From NCBI RefSeq assembly GCF_013267595.1, contig NZ_CP054011.1, positions 1-64,000 on the forward strand: a DNA stretch of 64,000 nucleotides, in the 5' to 3' direction. A program made the position numbers and the translations under genes. The notes under the pieces are model-generated. The model searched no databases and was not told the origin of the DNA. It worked only from the letters and a program-made list of their open reading frames with translations. Below are positions 53,663 through 64,000 of this stretch, piece by piece (within the stretch, counting starts at the first letter, position 1; each line of letters opens with the position of its first letter). Source of the DNA: Prevotella melaninogenica (GTDB lineage: Bacteria > Bacteroidota > Bacteroidia > Bacteroidales > Bacteroidaceae).

Positions 53663-56600
53663 TTACAATTTGCTTTCAACCCACTTACGAGCATTTACAA
53701 ATGCCTCAATCCATGGTGTAACCTCGTCCTGACGACGCTCACGTGGATAGTAAGCCTGCTGCCATGGGAAGATAGCACGCTCCAAGTGTGGCATCATTGC
53801 AAGGTGACGACCATCTGCAGAGCAGATACCTGCTACATTATAGTCAGAGCCGTTAGGGTTGCCTGGATATTCAGCGTAGTTGTATTTAGCGATGATATTG
53901 TACTTATCTTCTGCCTCTGGGAGGTAGAAACGACCCTCACCGTGTGCTACCCAGATACCGAGTTTGTTGCCGCTCAAAGAACCGAACATCACACTATTGT
54001 TCTGTGGAATGGTCAAGTTCAAGAATGAACTCTCAAACTTCTTGCTGGTATTGTGGCAGAGGTGAGCACGATGCTTGTGCTCTGGATTGATAAGGTTCAA
54101 CTCAACCATCAACTGACAACCGTTACAGATACCCAATGAAAGTGTATCTTTGCGTGCATAGAAGCGGTCAAGTGCCTGCTTAGCCTTTGGGTTATAGAGG
54201 AAAGCACCAGCCCATCCCTTTGCAGAACCAAGTACGTCTGAGTTAGAGAAGCCACCGCAGAAGACAATCATATTTACTTCTTCCAAAGTCTCACGACCAG
54301 TGATAAGGTCGGTCATCATGACGTCTTTCACCTCAAAGCCTGCCAAATAGAGTGCGTAAGCCATCTCACGCTCACCATTGGTACCCTTCTCACGAATGAT
54401 AGCTGCCTTTGGTGTTTGGTGATGGGTGTTAGGTGTTGAAGTCTTCCAACGGTCTGCATCGAGTCCATACTGCTGGAGTGTACCTGTGAAGTCTGCATTA
54501 AACTTCATCTCGATTGGCTGCTTCTTATAGTTCTGGCAGCGCTTCTTAGCCATGCCATTCATACTTTGTTTGCGATCGAGCAAGTACGAAGTCTTATACC
54601 ATGTCTCACGCATTGCATCAATATCGAATTCTGCCTTCCAATCGCCATCAGCGATGCTGAGCGTGCGCTTATCAGGACTTGGTGTACCGATACGAGCAAA
54701 TCCGATACAGTTCTCTGTCAAGAACTCTTTGACTTCTTCCTTATGTTCATCAGCAACCTGAATAACAACACCTGGGTTCTCTGCAAAAAGCTTCTTGATT
54801 ACATCGTCACCCTTGATATCATGAAGGTTGATATGCAAACCACCTTCAGCATTAGCAAAGGTCATTTCAAGCAATGTTGTAATCAAACCACCTGCTGAAA
54901 TGTCGTGTCCAGCAAGTATCCATCCACGGCGAATCATCTCCTGTACAGCATCGAAACAGTCGCAGAAGTACTGTGGTTCTTTCACGGTTGGAACGTCACT
55001 GCCAATCTTTCCGAGACTCTGTGCAAAGGCTGAACCACCTAAACGCTGCTCGTCAAAACTGAAGTCGATATGATAGAGGCGTGTGTTCTTTTCATTAACA
55101 AGTACTGGAGAAACCACCTGACGAACATCGCTTACCTCACCACCACTGGTCACAATGACGGTTCCTGGAGAGATAATCTTATCTCCATTAGGATATTGCT
55201 GAGTCAGAGAAAGTGAATCCTTACCCGTTGGAACGTTCACACCGATAGCACAACAGAAGTCTGATAATGCCTTAACCGCACTATAAAGACGAGCATCTTC
55301 ACCCTTCTGTGAGCGACAAGGCCACATCCAGTTGGCTGAAAGACTCAAGCTGTCCATGCCGTCTGCCAATGGTGCCCATACAATGTTGGTCAATGATTCA
55401 GCTACGGAAAGGACAGAGCCTGCCTCTGGTGATGCGAGTCCTGCCTGTGGAGCGTGACCGAGTGCGGTAGCAATACCCTTATGGCCACGATAGTCTAAGG
55501 CTACAACACCACAGTCTGAGAGTGGCAACTGAATCTCACCCTGACACTGCTGACGGGCTACCTTACCCGTTACGGAGCGATCAACCTTGTTTGTCAACCA
55601 GTCCTTACATGCCACAGCTTCCAACTGAAGCACACGCTGGAGGTATTCCTCCACCTTATTTATACTATAAGAAACATTCTCATATTTGCGCTCAACGGTC
55701 TCATCCTTCATGATTGTCTTTGGAGAATGACCGAACATCTGTGCTACGTCTAAGTCGAATGGTTTTACACCATCGCCCTGTACAAATGAAAAGTGAGCAT
55801 CACCTGTAGTCTCACCAACAACATACATTGGTGCACGCTCACGCTCAGCAATTTTCTTCACGTGGTCGAGATGCTTCTCGTCAATGAGTAAGCCCATGCG
55901 CTCCTGTGACTCGTTGGCGATGATTTCCTTGGCACTCAAAGTCTTGTCACCGATAGGTAACTGTGTCATTTCAATCTTACCACCACATTCTTCAACAAGC
56001 TCACTCAAGCAATTCAGGTGTCCTGCAGAACCGTGGTCGTGGATAGAAACAACTGGGTTGTTGTCTTCTTCTACCAATGCACGTACGAGGTTATAAGCGC
56101 GTTTCTGCATCTCTGGATTAGCACGCTGTATGGCATTCAACTCAATACCATTTGAGTAACGACCAGTATCAACTGATGAAACAGAACCACCACCAAGTCC
56201 GATACGATAGTTATCACCACCAACGACAACTACCTTGTTACCAGCCTGTGGTTCACCCTTCAGACAGTCGCGCTTGGTACCATAACCAACGCCACCTGCA
56301 AGCATAATCACCTTGTCGTAAGCATACTTCTCACCATTCTCTTGATGTTCAAATGTGAGTAGTGAACCAGTAATTAATGGCTGACCAAACTTATTACCGA
56401 AATCGCTCGCACCATTAGATGCCTTGATAAGAATCTGCTCTGGAGTTTGATAGAGCCACTGACGGACAGGAAGGATGTCTTCCCAATCACGTAAGGCTGG
56501 AGTTGTACCGTCATCTTCTGTCAGACGAGGGTAAGCGGTCATATAGACTGCTGTTCCTGCGATAGGCCATGAACCAACGCCACCGCCCATACGGTCACGA

Positions 56601-57409
56601 ATCTCACCACCCGTACCTGTTGCTGCTCCATTGAATGGCTCAACGGTAGTTGGGAAGTTGTGGGTCTCGGCTTTCAGAGAGATAACACTCTCAATAGGCT
56701 TTACTCGGAAATAGTCGGATGTGCTTTGGTTTGCTGGTGCAAACTGCTCTATCTCTGGACCTTGTGCGAAAGCTACGTTATCTTTATAAGCTGAAAGAAT
56801 CTTACCAGGATTCTCTTTTGTAGTCTTCTTGATGAGGCTGAAGAGACTGCTCTCCATCACCTTACCATCAATGACGAACTCTCCACCGAAAATCTTATGG
56901 CGGCAATGCTCAGAGTTAATCTGTGCGAAACCGAAGATTTCAGAGTCGGTGAGTGGTCGGCCATTCTGCTTCTCAATCTTATGGAGATACTCCATCTCCT
57001 CAGGTGAGAGTGCTAAGCCTTCCTCTTCGTTGAACTTCTCCAAGTCCTCCACACGCTTGATAGGCTCTGGCTCGTGGTTGACAGTGAAGATTGTCTGGTC
57101 CAAACCATCATACATACGTTGCAACATCGGGTCATAATCAGCCTCTTTGCTGCTTACAGGGAAGTACTCCTCTATACGCAAAATGCCGTCAAGACTCATG
57201 TTTTGAGTAATCTCGACGGCATTCGTACTCCAAGGAGTAATCATCTCACGGCGTGGTCCCACATAGTAGCCCTGCAGTGTCTGTTCGTTCTGCAAGTAGG
57301 TGGCATCGCCATAGAGCCAACAAAGTTCGTTGATTTCCGCGTCGGACAATGCATGATTGACTTCTGTGGCAATCACGCTTTTGGACTGAGTTCTGAAGAA
57401 AAGAATCAT
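53663..57409 (-). CDS. purL: Phosphoribosylformylglycinamidine synthase
   Basis: This single-chain enzyme of 1248 residues makes FGAM in purine synthesis. The N-terminal domain, FGAM synthase halves (INSEHCRHKIFGGEF, SVISLKAETHNFPTTVEPF, GGVGYGTKRD) and C-terminal glutaminase domain (LGICNGCQLMVEL, with catalytic Cys near 1096) are all present. Residues about 991-1000 (STPNTHHQTP) in the linker before the glutaminase domain are encoded by a short repeat (54411-54439) also found in the chromate transporter gene. The length fits the large Gram-negative type. A TATCTTTG box precedes it. Confidence 0.97.
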   Translation of the reverse strand: MILFFRTQSKSVIATEVNHALSDAEINELCWLYGDATYLQNEQTLQGYYVGPRREMITPWSTNAVEITQNMSLDGILRIEEYFPVSSKEADYDPMLQRMYDGLDQTIFTVNHEPEPIKRVEDLEKFNEEEGLALSPEEMEYLHKIEKQNGRPLTDSEIFGFAQINSEHCRHKIFGGEFVIDGKVMESSLFSLIKKTTKENPGKILSAYKDNVAFAQGPEIEQFAPANQSTSDYFRVKPIESVISLKAETHNFPTTVEPFNGAATGTGGEIRDRMGGGVGSWPIAGTAVYMTAYPRLTEDDGTTPALRDWEDILPVRQWLYQTPEQILIKASNGASDFGNKFGQPLITGSLLTFEHQENGEKYAYDKVIMLAGGVGYGTKRDCLKGEPQAGNKVVVVGGDNYRIGLGGGSVSSVDTGRYSNGIELNAIQRANPEMQKRAYNLVRALVEEDNNPVVSIHDHGSAGHLNCLSELVEECGGKIEMTQLPIGDKTLSAKEIIANESQERMGLLIDEKHLDHVKKIAERERAPMYVVGETTGDAHFSFVQGDGVKPFDLDVAQMFGHSPKTIMKDETVERKYENVSYSINKVEEYLQRVLQLEAVACKDWLTNKVDRSVTGKVARQQCQGEIQLPLSDCGVVALDYRGHKGIATALGHAPQAGLASPEAGSVLSVAESLTNIVWAPLADGMDSLSLSANWMWPCRSQKGEDARLYSAVKALSDFCCAIGVNVPTGKDSLSLTQQYPNGDKIISPGTVIVTSGGEVSDVRQVVSPVLVNEKNTRLYHIDFSFDEQRLGGSAFAQSLGKIGSDVPTVKEPQYFCDCFDAVQEMIRRGWILAGHDISAGGLITTLLEMTFANAEGGLHINLHDIKGDDVIKKLFAENPGVVIQVADEHKEEVKEFLTENCIGFARIGTPSPDKRTLSIADGDWKAEFDIDAMRETWYKTSYLLDRKQSMNGMAKKRCQNYKKQPIEMKFNADFTGTLQQYGLDADRWKTSTPNTHHQTPKAAIIREKGTNGEREMAYALYLAGFEVKDVMMTDLITGRETLEEVNMIVFCGGFSNSDVLGSAKGWAGAFLYNPKAKQALDRFYARKDTLSLGICNGCQLMVELNLINPEHKHRAHLCHNTSKKFESSFLNLTIPQNNSVMFGSLSGNKLGIWVAHGEGRFYLPEAEDKYNIIAKYNYAEYPGNPNGSDYNVAGICSADGRHLAMMPHLERAIFPWQQAYYPRERRQDEVTPWIEAFVNARKWVESKL

Positions 57410-57444
57410 AGTCTGTATATAAAATTTGGTGTTACTTCTGTTTG

Positions 57445-57452
57445 CAAAGATA
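57445..57452 (-). promoter_or_regulatory. -7 box of the purL promoter
   Basis: The minus strand reads TATCTTTG, 36 nt before the purL ATG. Confidence 0.6.
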
Positions 57453-57593
57453 CGATATTCTTTGGATATACTGCCCTTTTGTCCAGTGTTTTTTAGTCTT
57501 CTTAGGTATTATAAATAATCAGACTCGTTTTTGTATGTCTTATCCTGCTAAAGTTGTATTTGTTGTCTTGAATTTCGTTTCATGAAAATAATT

Positions 57594-58180
57594 GGTTCTT
57601 CCGTTAAATGTATAGATTGAAAATAGAATAAGACTTATACATCTGCTTAGTATGACTATCCCAAATTAGATGGTCTTTCAATGGGGATAGGCTACAAGAT
57701 AAAATGCAAATTGATACTATATCTATCTGCCGCCTACAAGAAGTTTATGCTCTTATTGACCGATGTTTGTAAACTATTTTTAATCAGACCAAAATCAATA
57801 TATGCTCTTTTGTGCTCTAAAAGACGGCTAATTGACTTGCAAAAGATGCTCTTTTGAGGGCTAACTAACGCCCTTTTGAAGTCCAATTAAGCACCTTTCA
57901 CTTTTCTACTTTATAACCTATTGATTTCCTTATGGTTACAAACCTGCTCCGTGTATATGCTTTTGCCGTTATTTACAGATGTATCATTTGAAATTATGTA
58001 ATAATTTTTCAAATCCTTGTCTACGGATTTTCGAAGTCTTAAAATGAAAAGGTTTTCAGTGTCAGAGGATGATAAAAGAATAGATAGTTGACAGTCTTAG
58101 CTATATTTTTGTTTAATAAGTAACTTCGGTTCTTCCGTTAAAGCAATACGAAAAGCATCCGCGCATTTAACGGAAGAACC
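57594..58180 (-). mobile_element. Copy D of the 0.6-kb dispersed repeat (587 bp)
   Basis: In inverted orientation to the other copies it runs from GGTTCTTCCGTTAAATG to CATTTAACGGAAGAACC, the best preserved termini. At 58133-58180 the end folds completely: GGTTCTTCCGTTAAA and TTTAACGGAAGAACC enclose 18 bases. In the core GCACCTTT (57891-57898) faces AAAGATGC (57842-57849), so one pair is G-T and the stem is kept. No target duplication is obvious. It fills the spacer between purL and the 179-residue gene. Confidence 0.87.
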
Positions 58181-58236
58181 TAACAAAAGCCGCTATTGAG
58201 ATAAAACATAATTTTTTCATATTTCCAGATTCTGCT

Positions 58237-58776
58237 TTAGTTTTCATTCCACCACATAATGAAGATTATACCTGCACAAACTGAGCCAATGAAAAATATA
58301 GAAGAAATGACATGCCAAACGGCATTATTCTTATGACTTTCAAATTTATGGAAATAGCCTATATATTCCTCATTTTTTTCGCTCAAGAAGTGGGTAAACA
58401 GTAAGGAAAGACAACAAGTGGTTATAAGAAATATATGGAAATGGGAATTCTGAATAGGAAGTATTCTAAATTTCTTGAAAACTGATAGAATAAGCATTTC
58501 ATAAGGAACAAACATAAAAGCTAATGATCCTTCTGCACGCGCAATACCTACTCCTATATTTATATCATAAAAAACGACTTCCATTGTTTTATACACATTT
58601 CTTATATAGTGCTCTAACGTTGGATTATTTTTCTGAATATAGCCAAATGGATTCCAAAAATATAGCCGTTTGCACACACGGTTGATAAAAGGTCCAAGTA
58701 TTCGTATCGGAATACGATAACTCCATCTTTCTGCACAATATAGAGAATATAATAGTCTTATTACAAATAGTTTCAT
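58237..58776 (-). CDS. Hypothetical membrane protein, 179 residues
   Basis: Three hydrophobic segments are visible at about residues 85-103, 112-130 and 155-175; the N-terminal third is basic and aromatic (LLYSLYCAERWSYRIPIRIL). I do not recognise a family. The AT-rich composition and position between a mobile repeat and a transposase relic suggest an acquired or little-conserved gene. Confidence 0.55.
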   Translation of the reverse strand: MKLFVIRLLYSLYCAERWSYRIPIRILGPFINRVCKRLYFWNPFGYIQKNNPTLEHYIRNVYKTMEVVFYDINIGVGIARAEGSLAFMFVPYEMLILSVFKKFRILPIQNSHFHIFLITTCCLSLLFTHFLSEKNEEYIGYFHKFESHKNNAVWHVISSIFFIGSVCAGIIFIMWWNEN

Positions 58777-58914
58777 CTCTAATAAACGTAATCTTATAAA
58801 CTAAAGTTTCCCACCCCAATAAATATAGATAGAAACATAACAGTTTGTCGAATTTTCTTTGTAAATTAGTAATCGCCAAACAACTGATTTTAAAGACAAA
58901 ACAGCAAAACTGTT

Positions 58915-59230
58915 ATGGAAGCAAAAATAGAGAAAAGAAGTGAGTTATCCAAACTTTTGAGTGTTAAAACTCGAATGAGTGATGATTTATTTCTTTCTTC
59001 TTTTTGGCAAGTTTGGCATCGGTCACCTATTATCTCGTCTTTCATTGGAGAAACAGGACGGTGTTTCGGCTTCGGATTTAATCCTTTCTCTTTGCCTCTT
59101 CCGCATTGTGGGCGAGAGCATCCACCGTATATACAAACATTTTTCCTATGTTCCTATGTTCTTTCTTGCTCGAAGAACCTGTCTCTCGGTTATTGTATCT
59201 TCCAATTGTTTATTCTGTATAATTTCATCA
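58915..59230 (+). pseudogene. Transposase relic (frameshifted N-terminal fragment)
   Basis: One frame gives MEAKIEKRSELSKLLSVKTR, then the +1 neighbouring frame continues LLFGKFGIGHLLSRLSLEKQ and DGVSASDLILSLCLFRIVGE. Together these match the start of a Bacteroidetes DDE transposase (IS4/IS1380-like). The frame changes near 59000 and homology ends near 59150, with no catalytic domain left. It is a different IS type from the one at 36500. Confidence 0.75.
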
Positions 59231-59310
59231 AAAAGTTCCATTAATTGTAAGTTTCAGGTTAAAAATGTCTAAACTCATTATACAACTCTTTGTTTTACAC
59301 GTCTTTATAA

Positions 59311-59318
59311 TATCTTTG
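59311..59318 (+). promoter_or_regulatory. -7 box of the OmpA-like lipoprotein gene
   Basis: TATCTTTG with TTTG at 59289-59292 (18-nt spacer). The leader would be about 165 nt. Confidence 0.6.
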
Positions 59319-59487
59319 CAATAGATATGCCGCATTCAGTGAAATGAGGTCAGTTTTTTGTGTCAGTTTACGTTGTCTTCATAAAAGTAGGAATATCACG
59401 TTTGGCATAGTTATAAACTGATTTCTTTTAATGTTTGTAGGATGAATCTATTACAAGTAGTATAATAACCAAAATAAAATAGTAAAT

Positions 59488-60348
59488 ATGAAAAAGAGTC
59501 TTTTTATTGTAGCTTTGGCGTTGGGTACACTTGCATTTAGCAGTTGTGCCAGCAAGAAAGATTTGGAGAATTGTCGTACAGAGAATAATCAGTTGACGGC
59601 AGATTATCAGAATGCTAAGGAAACGATTGCTGCCAATAATGCACGTATCAAGAGTTTGGAAGATCAGTTGGCTCAGGCAAGAGAGAGTGCTGCTGCATTG
59701 CAGGGTAGTCTTGATAACAGTTTGAGAAATGCCAATTCAAACAATATCAACATTTCTAAACTTGTTGATCAGATTAACGAGAGTAATCAGTATATCCGTC
59801 ACTTGGTTGAGGTGAAGTCTAAGAGCGATTCTTTGAATATGGTGTTGACAAACAATCTTACCCGTTCTTTGAGCCGTGAGGAGTTGAAGGAGGTTGATGT
59901 ACAGGTTCTGAAGGGCGTTGTTTATATCTCTTTGGCTGACAATATGCTTTATAAGAGCGGTTCTTATGAGGTGAATGATCGTGCTGAGCAGACATTGAGC
60001 AAGATTGCTAAGATTATTACTGATTATAAGGATTATGATGTGCTGATTGAGGGTAACACTGATAATGTGCCTATCAACACTACTACAGACAAGATGAAAA
60101 ATATCCGTAATAACTGGGATCTCTCTTGTCTCCGTGCAGCTTCTGTTGCACAGTATCTGCAGGATCGCTTCGGTGTAAATCCTAAGCGTTTGACTGCTGG
60201 TGGTCGTGGTGAGTATAACCCACTCGCAACTAATGATACTGAGTTGGGTAAGCAGCGTAACCGCCGTACGCAGATTATCATTACTCCAAAGCTTGATCAG
60301 TTCATGGATCTCATTGGTGAGGCTCCAGAGGCTAAGGCTACAAAGTAA
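59488..60348 (+). CDS. OmpA-family lipoprotein
   Basis: The 286-residue protein has a lipoprotein signal (MKKSLFIVALALGTLAFSSC, lipidated Cys20). A coiled coil follows at about 28-115 (NCRTENNQLTADYQNAKETI), and then a C-terminal OmpA domain with IEGNTDNVPI, NNWDLSCLRAASVAQYL and GRGEYNPLATNDTELGKQRN, which binds peptidoglycan. It tethers the outer membrane to the wall. It has its own promoter, and a 45-residue ORF follows 7 nt after its stop. Confidence 0.94.
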   Translation: MKKSLFIVALALGTLAFSSCASKKDLENCRTENNQLTADYQNAKETIAANNARIKSLEDQLAQARESAAALQGSLDNSLRNANSNNINISKLVDQINESNQYIRHLVEVKSKSDSLNMVLTNNLTRSLSREELKEVDVQVLKGVVYISLADNMLYKSGSYEVNDRAEQTLSKIAKIITDYKDYDVLIEGNTDNVPINTTTDKMKNIRNNWDLSCLRAASVAQYLQDRFGVNPKRLTAGGRGEYNPLATNDTELGKQRNRRTQIIITPKLDQFMDLIGEAPEAKATK

Positions 60349-60355
60349 TCTGATT

Positions 60356-60493
60356 ATGAATAATGACGTTCTGTTCTTGATTCTCCAGCGATGTCCACGG
60401 AGGTATATGTGGATTTTGGCTGTATTTTCCGTATATATGATTTATTTCTGTGGAGAGTGTCCCGGAGAAGCATTGTGGTATTTACTGCATTGA
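60356..60493 (+). CDS. Small membrane protein, 45 residues
   Basis: An ATG 7 nt after the ompA-like stop opens 45 codons: MNNDVLFLILQRCPRRYM, then a hydrophobic helix (WILAVFSVYMIYFC) and a short tail with GECPGEALWYLLH. It ends just before a strong terminator, so it is inside the transcript. Three Cys residues are present. No family is recognised and coding status is uncertain. Confidence 0.4.
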   Translation: MNNDVLFLILQRCPRRYMWILAVFSVYMIYFCGECPGEALWYLLH

Positions 60494-60519
60494 TAGAATA
60501 GAAAACGTTGATAAATATA

Positions 60520-60566
60520 AATCTGCATCTTGTCTATACCATATTGGCAAGGTGCAGATTTTTTCT
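60520..60566 (+). terminator. Rho-independent terminator of the OmpA-like unit
   Basis: AATCTGCATCTTG (60520-60532) pairs with CAAGGTGCAGATT (60548-60560), one G-T or mismatch position, followed by TTTTCTTTAT. Confidence 0.85.
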
Positions 60567-60590
60567 TTATATATAATATAAGGTTTGTAT

Positions 60591-60951
60591 ATGGATGTTG
60601 CTTTTATGATTTTAGCTACATTGGTAGCAGTCGAACACATGTATAATGTGTCTTGAAACGATATTTACAAAATCGAGAACAACTGCGCGTGCATTCAATA
60701 TGGAAGTGGAGGAATTAAGTCGCCCAGCTGTATCTACGTTATTTAAAAATCAAGGTGTCTATAATCTTTTATTGGCAGTGTTGATTTTAATAGCAGTTTG
60801 GGTTACGAATGATTTGTTTTGGACACGTTGTTTTTTGTCATATGTAGCATTGGTGGCTATTTATGGCGGTATTACAAGTAGTCCAACTATTATTTTAAAG
60901 CAGGGTGCGCCAGCTTTGGTGGCATTAATATATAGTTTTGTTCTATTGTAG
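60591..60951 (+). pseudogene. DUF1304 membrane protein gene with a frameshift
   Basis: The frame from 60591 reads MDVAFMILATLVAVEHMYN and then stops at 60657. Homology continues in another frame as MCLETIFTKSRTTARAFNME to FVLL at 60951, including LFKNQGVYNLLLA and AIYGGITSSPTI, the DUF1304 blocks. The joined protein would have about 119 residues with four helices, the normal size. A missing TA in the run at about 60651-60655 (TATA where TATATA is expected) explains the break. It could be a true pseudogene, a slippage variant or a sequencing error. Confidence 0.75.
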
Positions 60952-61184
60952 GTATTTGTTGTTTTGGCTAAAATTGAAACTTCCCTTGTTTTCGATTTTG
61001 CGTTTAAGGGGTTATTTCTTGCTTTGTGGCTTTTTAAAGCGCTATTTTAGTTTTTATAGCTTCCAGGAGTGTGGTAGGGGTGTTTTGGGTGTTGTTTTGG
61101 TTGATTTGTGTCAAGGTTTTGGGTGATTTTTAAGTTTTTTGAAAAATATTCTTCAAAACATTTGGAGGTTACACAGAAAGTCTA

Positions 61185-61192
61185 TACCTTTG
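61185..61192 (+). promoter_or_regulatory. -7 box of the rRNA operon promoter
   Basis: TACCTTTG with TTTG at 61161-61164 and a 20-nt spacer. It would give a 16S leader of about 325 nt. The 143-codon frame across this leader (61108-61539) runs into 16S and is not a gene. Confidence 0.65.
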
Positions 61193-61199
61193 CATTCGC

Positions 61200-61523
61200 T
61201 TTACAAAACAAGCCACCTGGCAAGTTACTTAAAGCAGTAAAGAAAGAGTTCTTTGAAAAGATTTACATAAACAGAGAAGTAGTACAAGAAGCGTCTGTTT
61301 GGTTTTATATCAAATGGATGGGTAAAAGAAATGAACCGATCAATTCGTTGTTCCTACTTTTGAGACATCGTCTCAAAACAATTAAGGAACAAAAGAAAAG
61401 GTGCTTTTTACTTGATACTTTTAGGATAAGCGTTCTGAAACAGAGATTACTCGGTGGAGTGCTTGGGGAATATTGGTATCCATTATCATTTATCACCCAT
61501 CACTTATCACCAACACATATTTT
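61200..61523 (+). other. rRNA operon leader
   Basis: Transcribed spacer before 16S. It contains a run TATCACCCATCACTTATCACC at 61491-61511, which resembles the short repeat found inside purL and the chromate transporter gene. Confidence 0.55.
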
Positions 61524-63054
<1,531 letters not shown>

Positions 63055-63239
63055 CTGGAGAGTTCGCTTATTCGTTGATTTAGTTGATAAGTATTTAAGT
63101 ATACAAGTCAACAAGTTAACGGTAATCAAGCAAATAAAAGAACCTTTGGTTCATTTTTCTTCTTGTACTCACTGACACTGTTTTAAGAATAAGAGAAAGG
63201 AAGTCTGGCATGAGAAGCCGCAGTGCTTTCTTCCAACTC

Positions 63240-63313
63240 AGTCCTATAGCTCAGTTGGTTAGAGCGCCACACTGATAATGTGGAGGTCGGCAGTTCAAGT
63301 CTGCCTGGGACTA
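63240..63313 (+). tRNA. tRNA-Ile (GAT)
   Basis: A 74-nt cloverleaf lies in the 16S-23S spacer. Acceptor arms are AGTCCTA/TGGGACT; the anticodon stem CCACA/TGTGG encloses CTGATAA with anticodon GAT; the T arm is GGCAG-TTCAAGT-CTGCC. CCA is not encoded. Confidence 0.97.
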
Positions 63314-63375
63314 CACATTGGCGCTAAGCCATGTGTGACAGACTTAAAGTGCTTTGATACTTTCTCTATCCCTTG

Positions 63376-63449
63376 GGGGGATTAGCTCAGTTGGCTAGAG
63401 CACCTGCTTTGCACGCAGGGGGTCAACGGTTCGAATCCGTTATTCTCCA
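63376..63449 (+). tRNA. tRNA-Ala (TGC)
   Basis: A 74-nt cloverleaf follows tRNA-Ile in the rRNA spacer. Acceptor arms GGGGGAT/ATTCTCC include two G-T pairs; the anticodon loop TTTGCAC carries TGC between CCTGC and GCAGG; the T arm is AACGG-TTCGAAT-CCGTT. CCA is not encoded. Confidence 0.97.
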
Positions 63450-63673
63450 CTTCGCTGTTCTATGCTTCTGAGGCATTGCCTCAGAACACACAGAACAACA
63501 GCACAAGATCTTTGACATATTGACACAAGCAAGACTGTAATGTAGAACTATTCTTTCTTTAAAAAGGAAGAATTAGTATTCTAATTATTGAAGAAACAAC
63601 TTCAAATTCTTTAGAATCACACAACAGCTGAAAGTATGAGCTACATTCTCTGTAAGCAATTACATAGAAGGCG

Positions 63674-64000
63674 AAGAAAGTAAGAAAGGGCGCATGGCGG
63701 ATGCCTTGGCTCACGGAGGCGATGAAGGACGTGATAAGCTGCGATAAGCCTTGGGTAGGTGCAAATAACCTTTGATCCAAGGATTTCCGAATGGGACAAC
63801 CCAACAGGTTGAAGACCTGTTATCACTACAGACGTAGTGAGGCGAACGAAGGGAACTGAAACATCTTAGTACCTTTAGGAAGAGAAAATAAATAATGATT
63901 CCCCTAGTAGTGGCGAGCGAACGGGGAGGAGCCTAAACCTGCTTTGTGGCAACGCTTAGCAGGGGTTGTAGGACCACGCTGTCGTACTTAGATTGTGAGA
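63674..64000 (+). rRNA. rrl: 23S ribosomal RNA (5' part, runs off the window)
   Basis: The 5' end is placed by aligning GGATGCCTTGGC (63699) with position 26 of E. coli 23S. GGCGATGAAGGACGTGATAA, GGGGAATG-like CCGAATGGGACAACCC and GTAGTGGCGAGCGAACGGGG follow as expected. The gene is cut by the window end. Confidence 0.96.

Overview
This window most likely comes from a Prevotella species close to the P. melaninogenica / histicola / jejuni oral group. The evidence is a Bacteroidota-type 16S rRNA gene, promoters with a TAnnTTTG -7 box, a BspA-like leucine-rich-repeat surface protein, a TonB-linked outer-membrane receptor, AT-rich DNA and typical Bacteroidales housekeeping neighbours. The species assignment is by eye from the 16S sequence and was not searched.

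Layout. 1-9.1 kb (mostly minus strand): a membrane-anchored AraC-type regulator cut by the window edge, a PIF1-like helicase, a 41-residue membrane peptide, a TIGR02757 protein, a PrxQ/Bcp peroxiredoxin and an M13 metallopeptidase. 9.4-13.6 kb: a repeat-rich spacer, an AAA ATPase preceded by a striking 33-bp-period palindrome array, and a DUF2339 membrane protein. 14.5-31.3 kb is a cell-surface glycan region: a phosphoethanolamine-transferase-like sulfatase, two acyltransferases, a UbiA/HAD/GtrA trio that resembles polyprenyl-phosphate-pentose synthesis, two tandem GT-C-like membrane proteins, a GT2 glycosyltransferase, a flippase, and a LicD / TarI-type cytidylyltransferase / epimerase / glycosyltransferase group. 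32.2-36.2 kb: a BspA-like LRR protein followed by two very small genes. 36.5-38.8 kb: an intact IS4-type insertion sequence with a 9-bp target duplication, sitting in the start of an AraC-type gene. 39.0-47.5 kb: housekeeping genes (nadD, gmk, yicC leftward; tsaB, DUF4290, murA, rimM, dxr, rseP rightward). 47.6-52.1 kb: a mobile-DNA island with two inverted copies of a 175-bp palindromic element flanking a dead group II intron (itself split by another mobile repeat) and a TonB-dependent receptor. 52.1-57.4 kb: a split chromate transporter and purL. 57.6-61 kb: another repeat copy, a transposase relic, an OmpA-like lipoprotein and a frameshifted DUF1304 gene. 61.2 kb to the end: an rRNA operon (promoter, 16S, tRNA-Ile, tRNA-Ala, start of 23S).

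What stands out is the non-coding DNA. At least three dispersed repeat families are visible: a ~587-bp MITE-like element with terminal GGTTCTTCCGTTAAA repeats (five copies or partial copies, one with an 8-bp target duplication), a ~175-bp palindromic element, and a CTCCGCAC/GTGCGGAG palindrome family. In addition, short repeats are found in frame inside four protein-coding genes, reminiscent of Rickettsia palindromic elements. Two compact operator-like arrays (33-bp and 22-bp period) also stand out. No CRISPR array, prophage or obvious antiviral defence system was seen.
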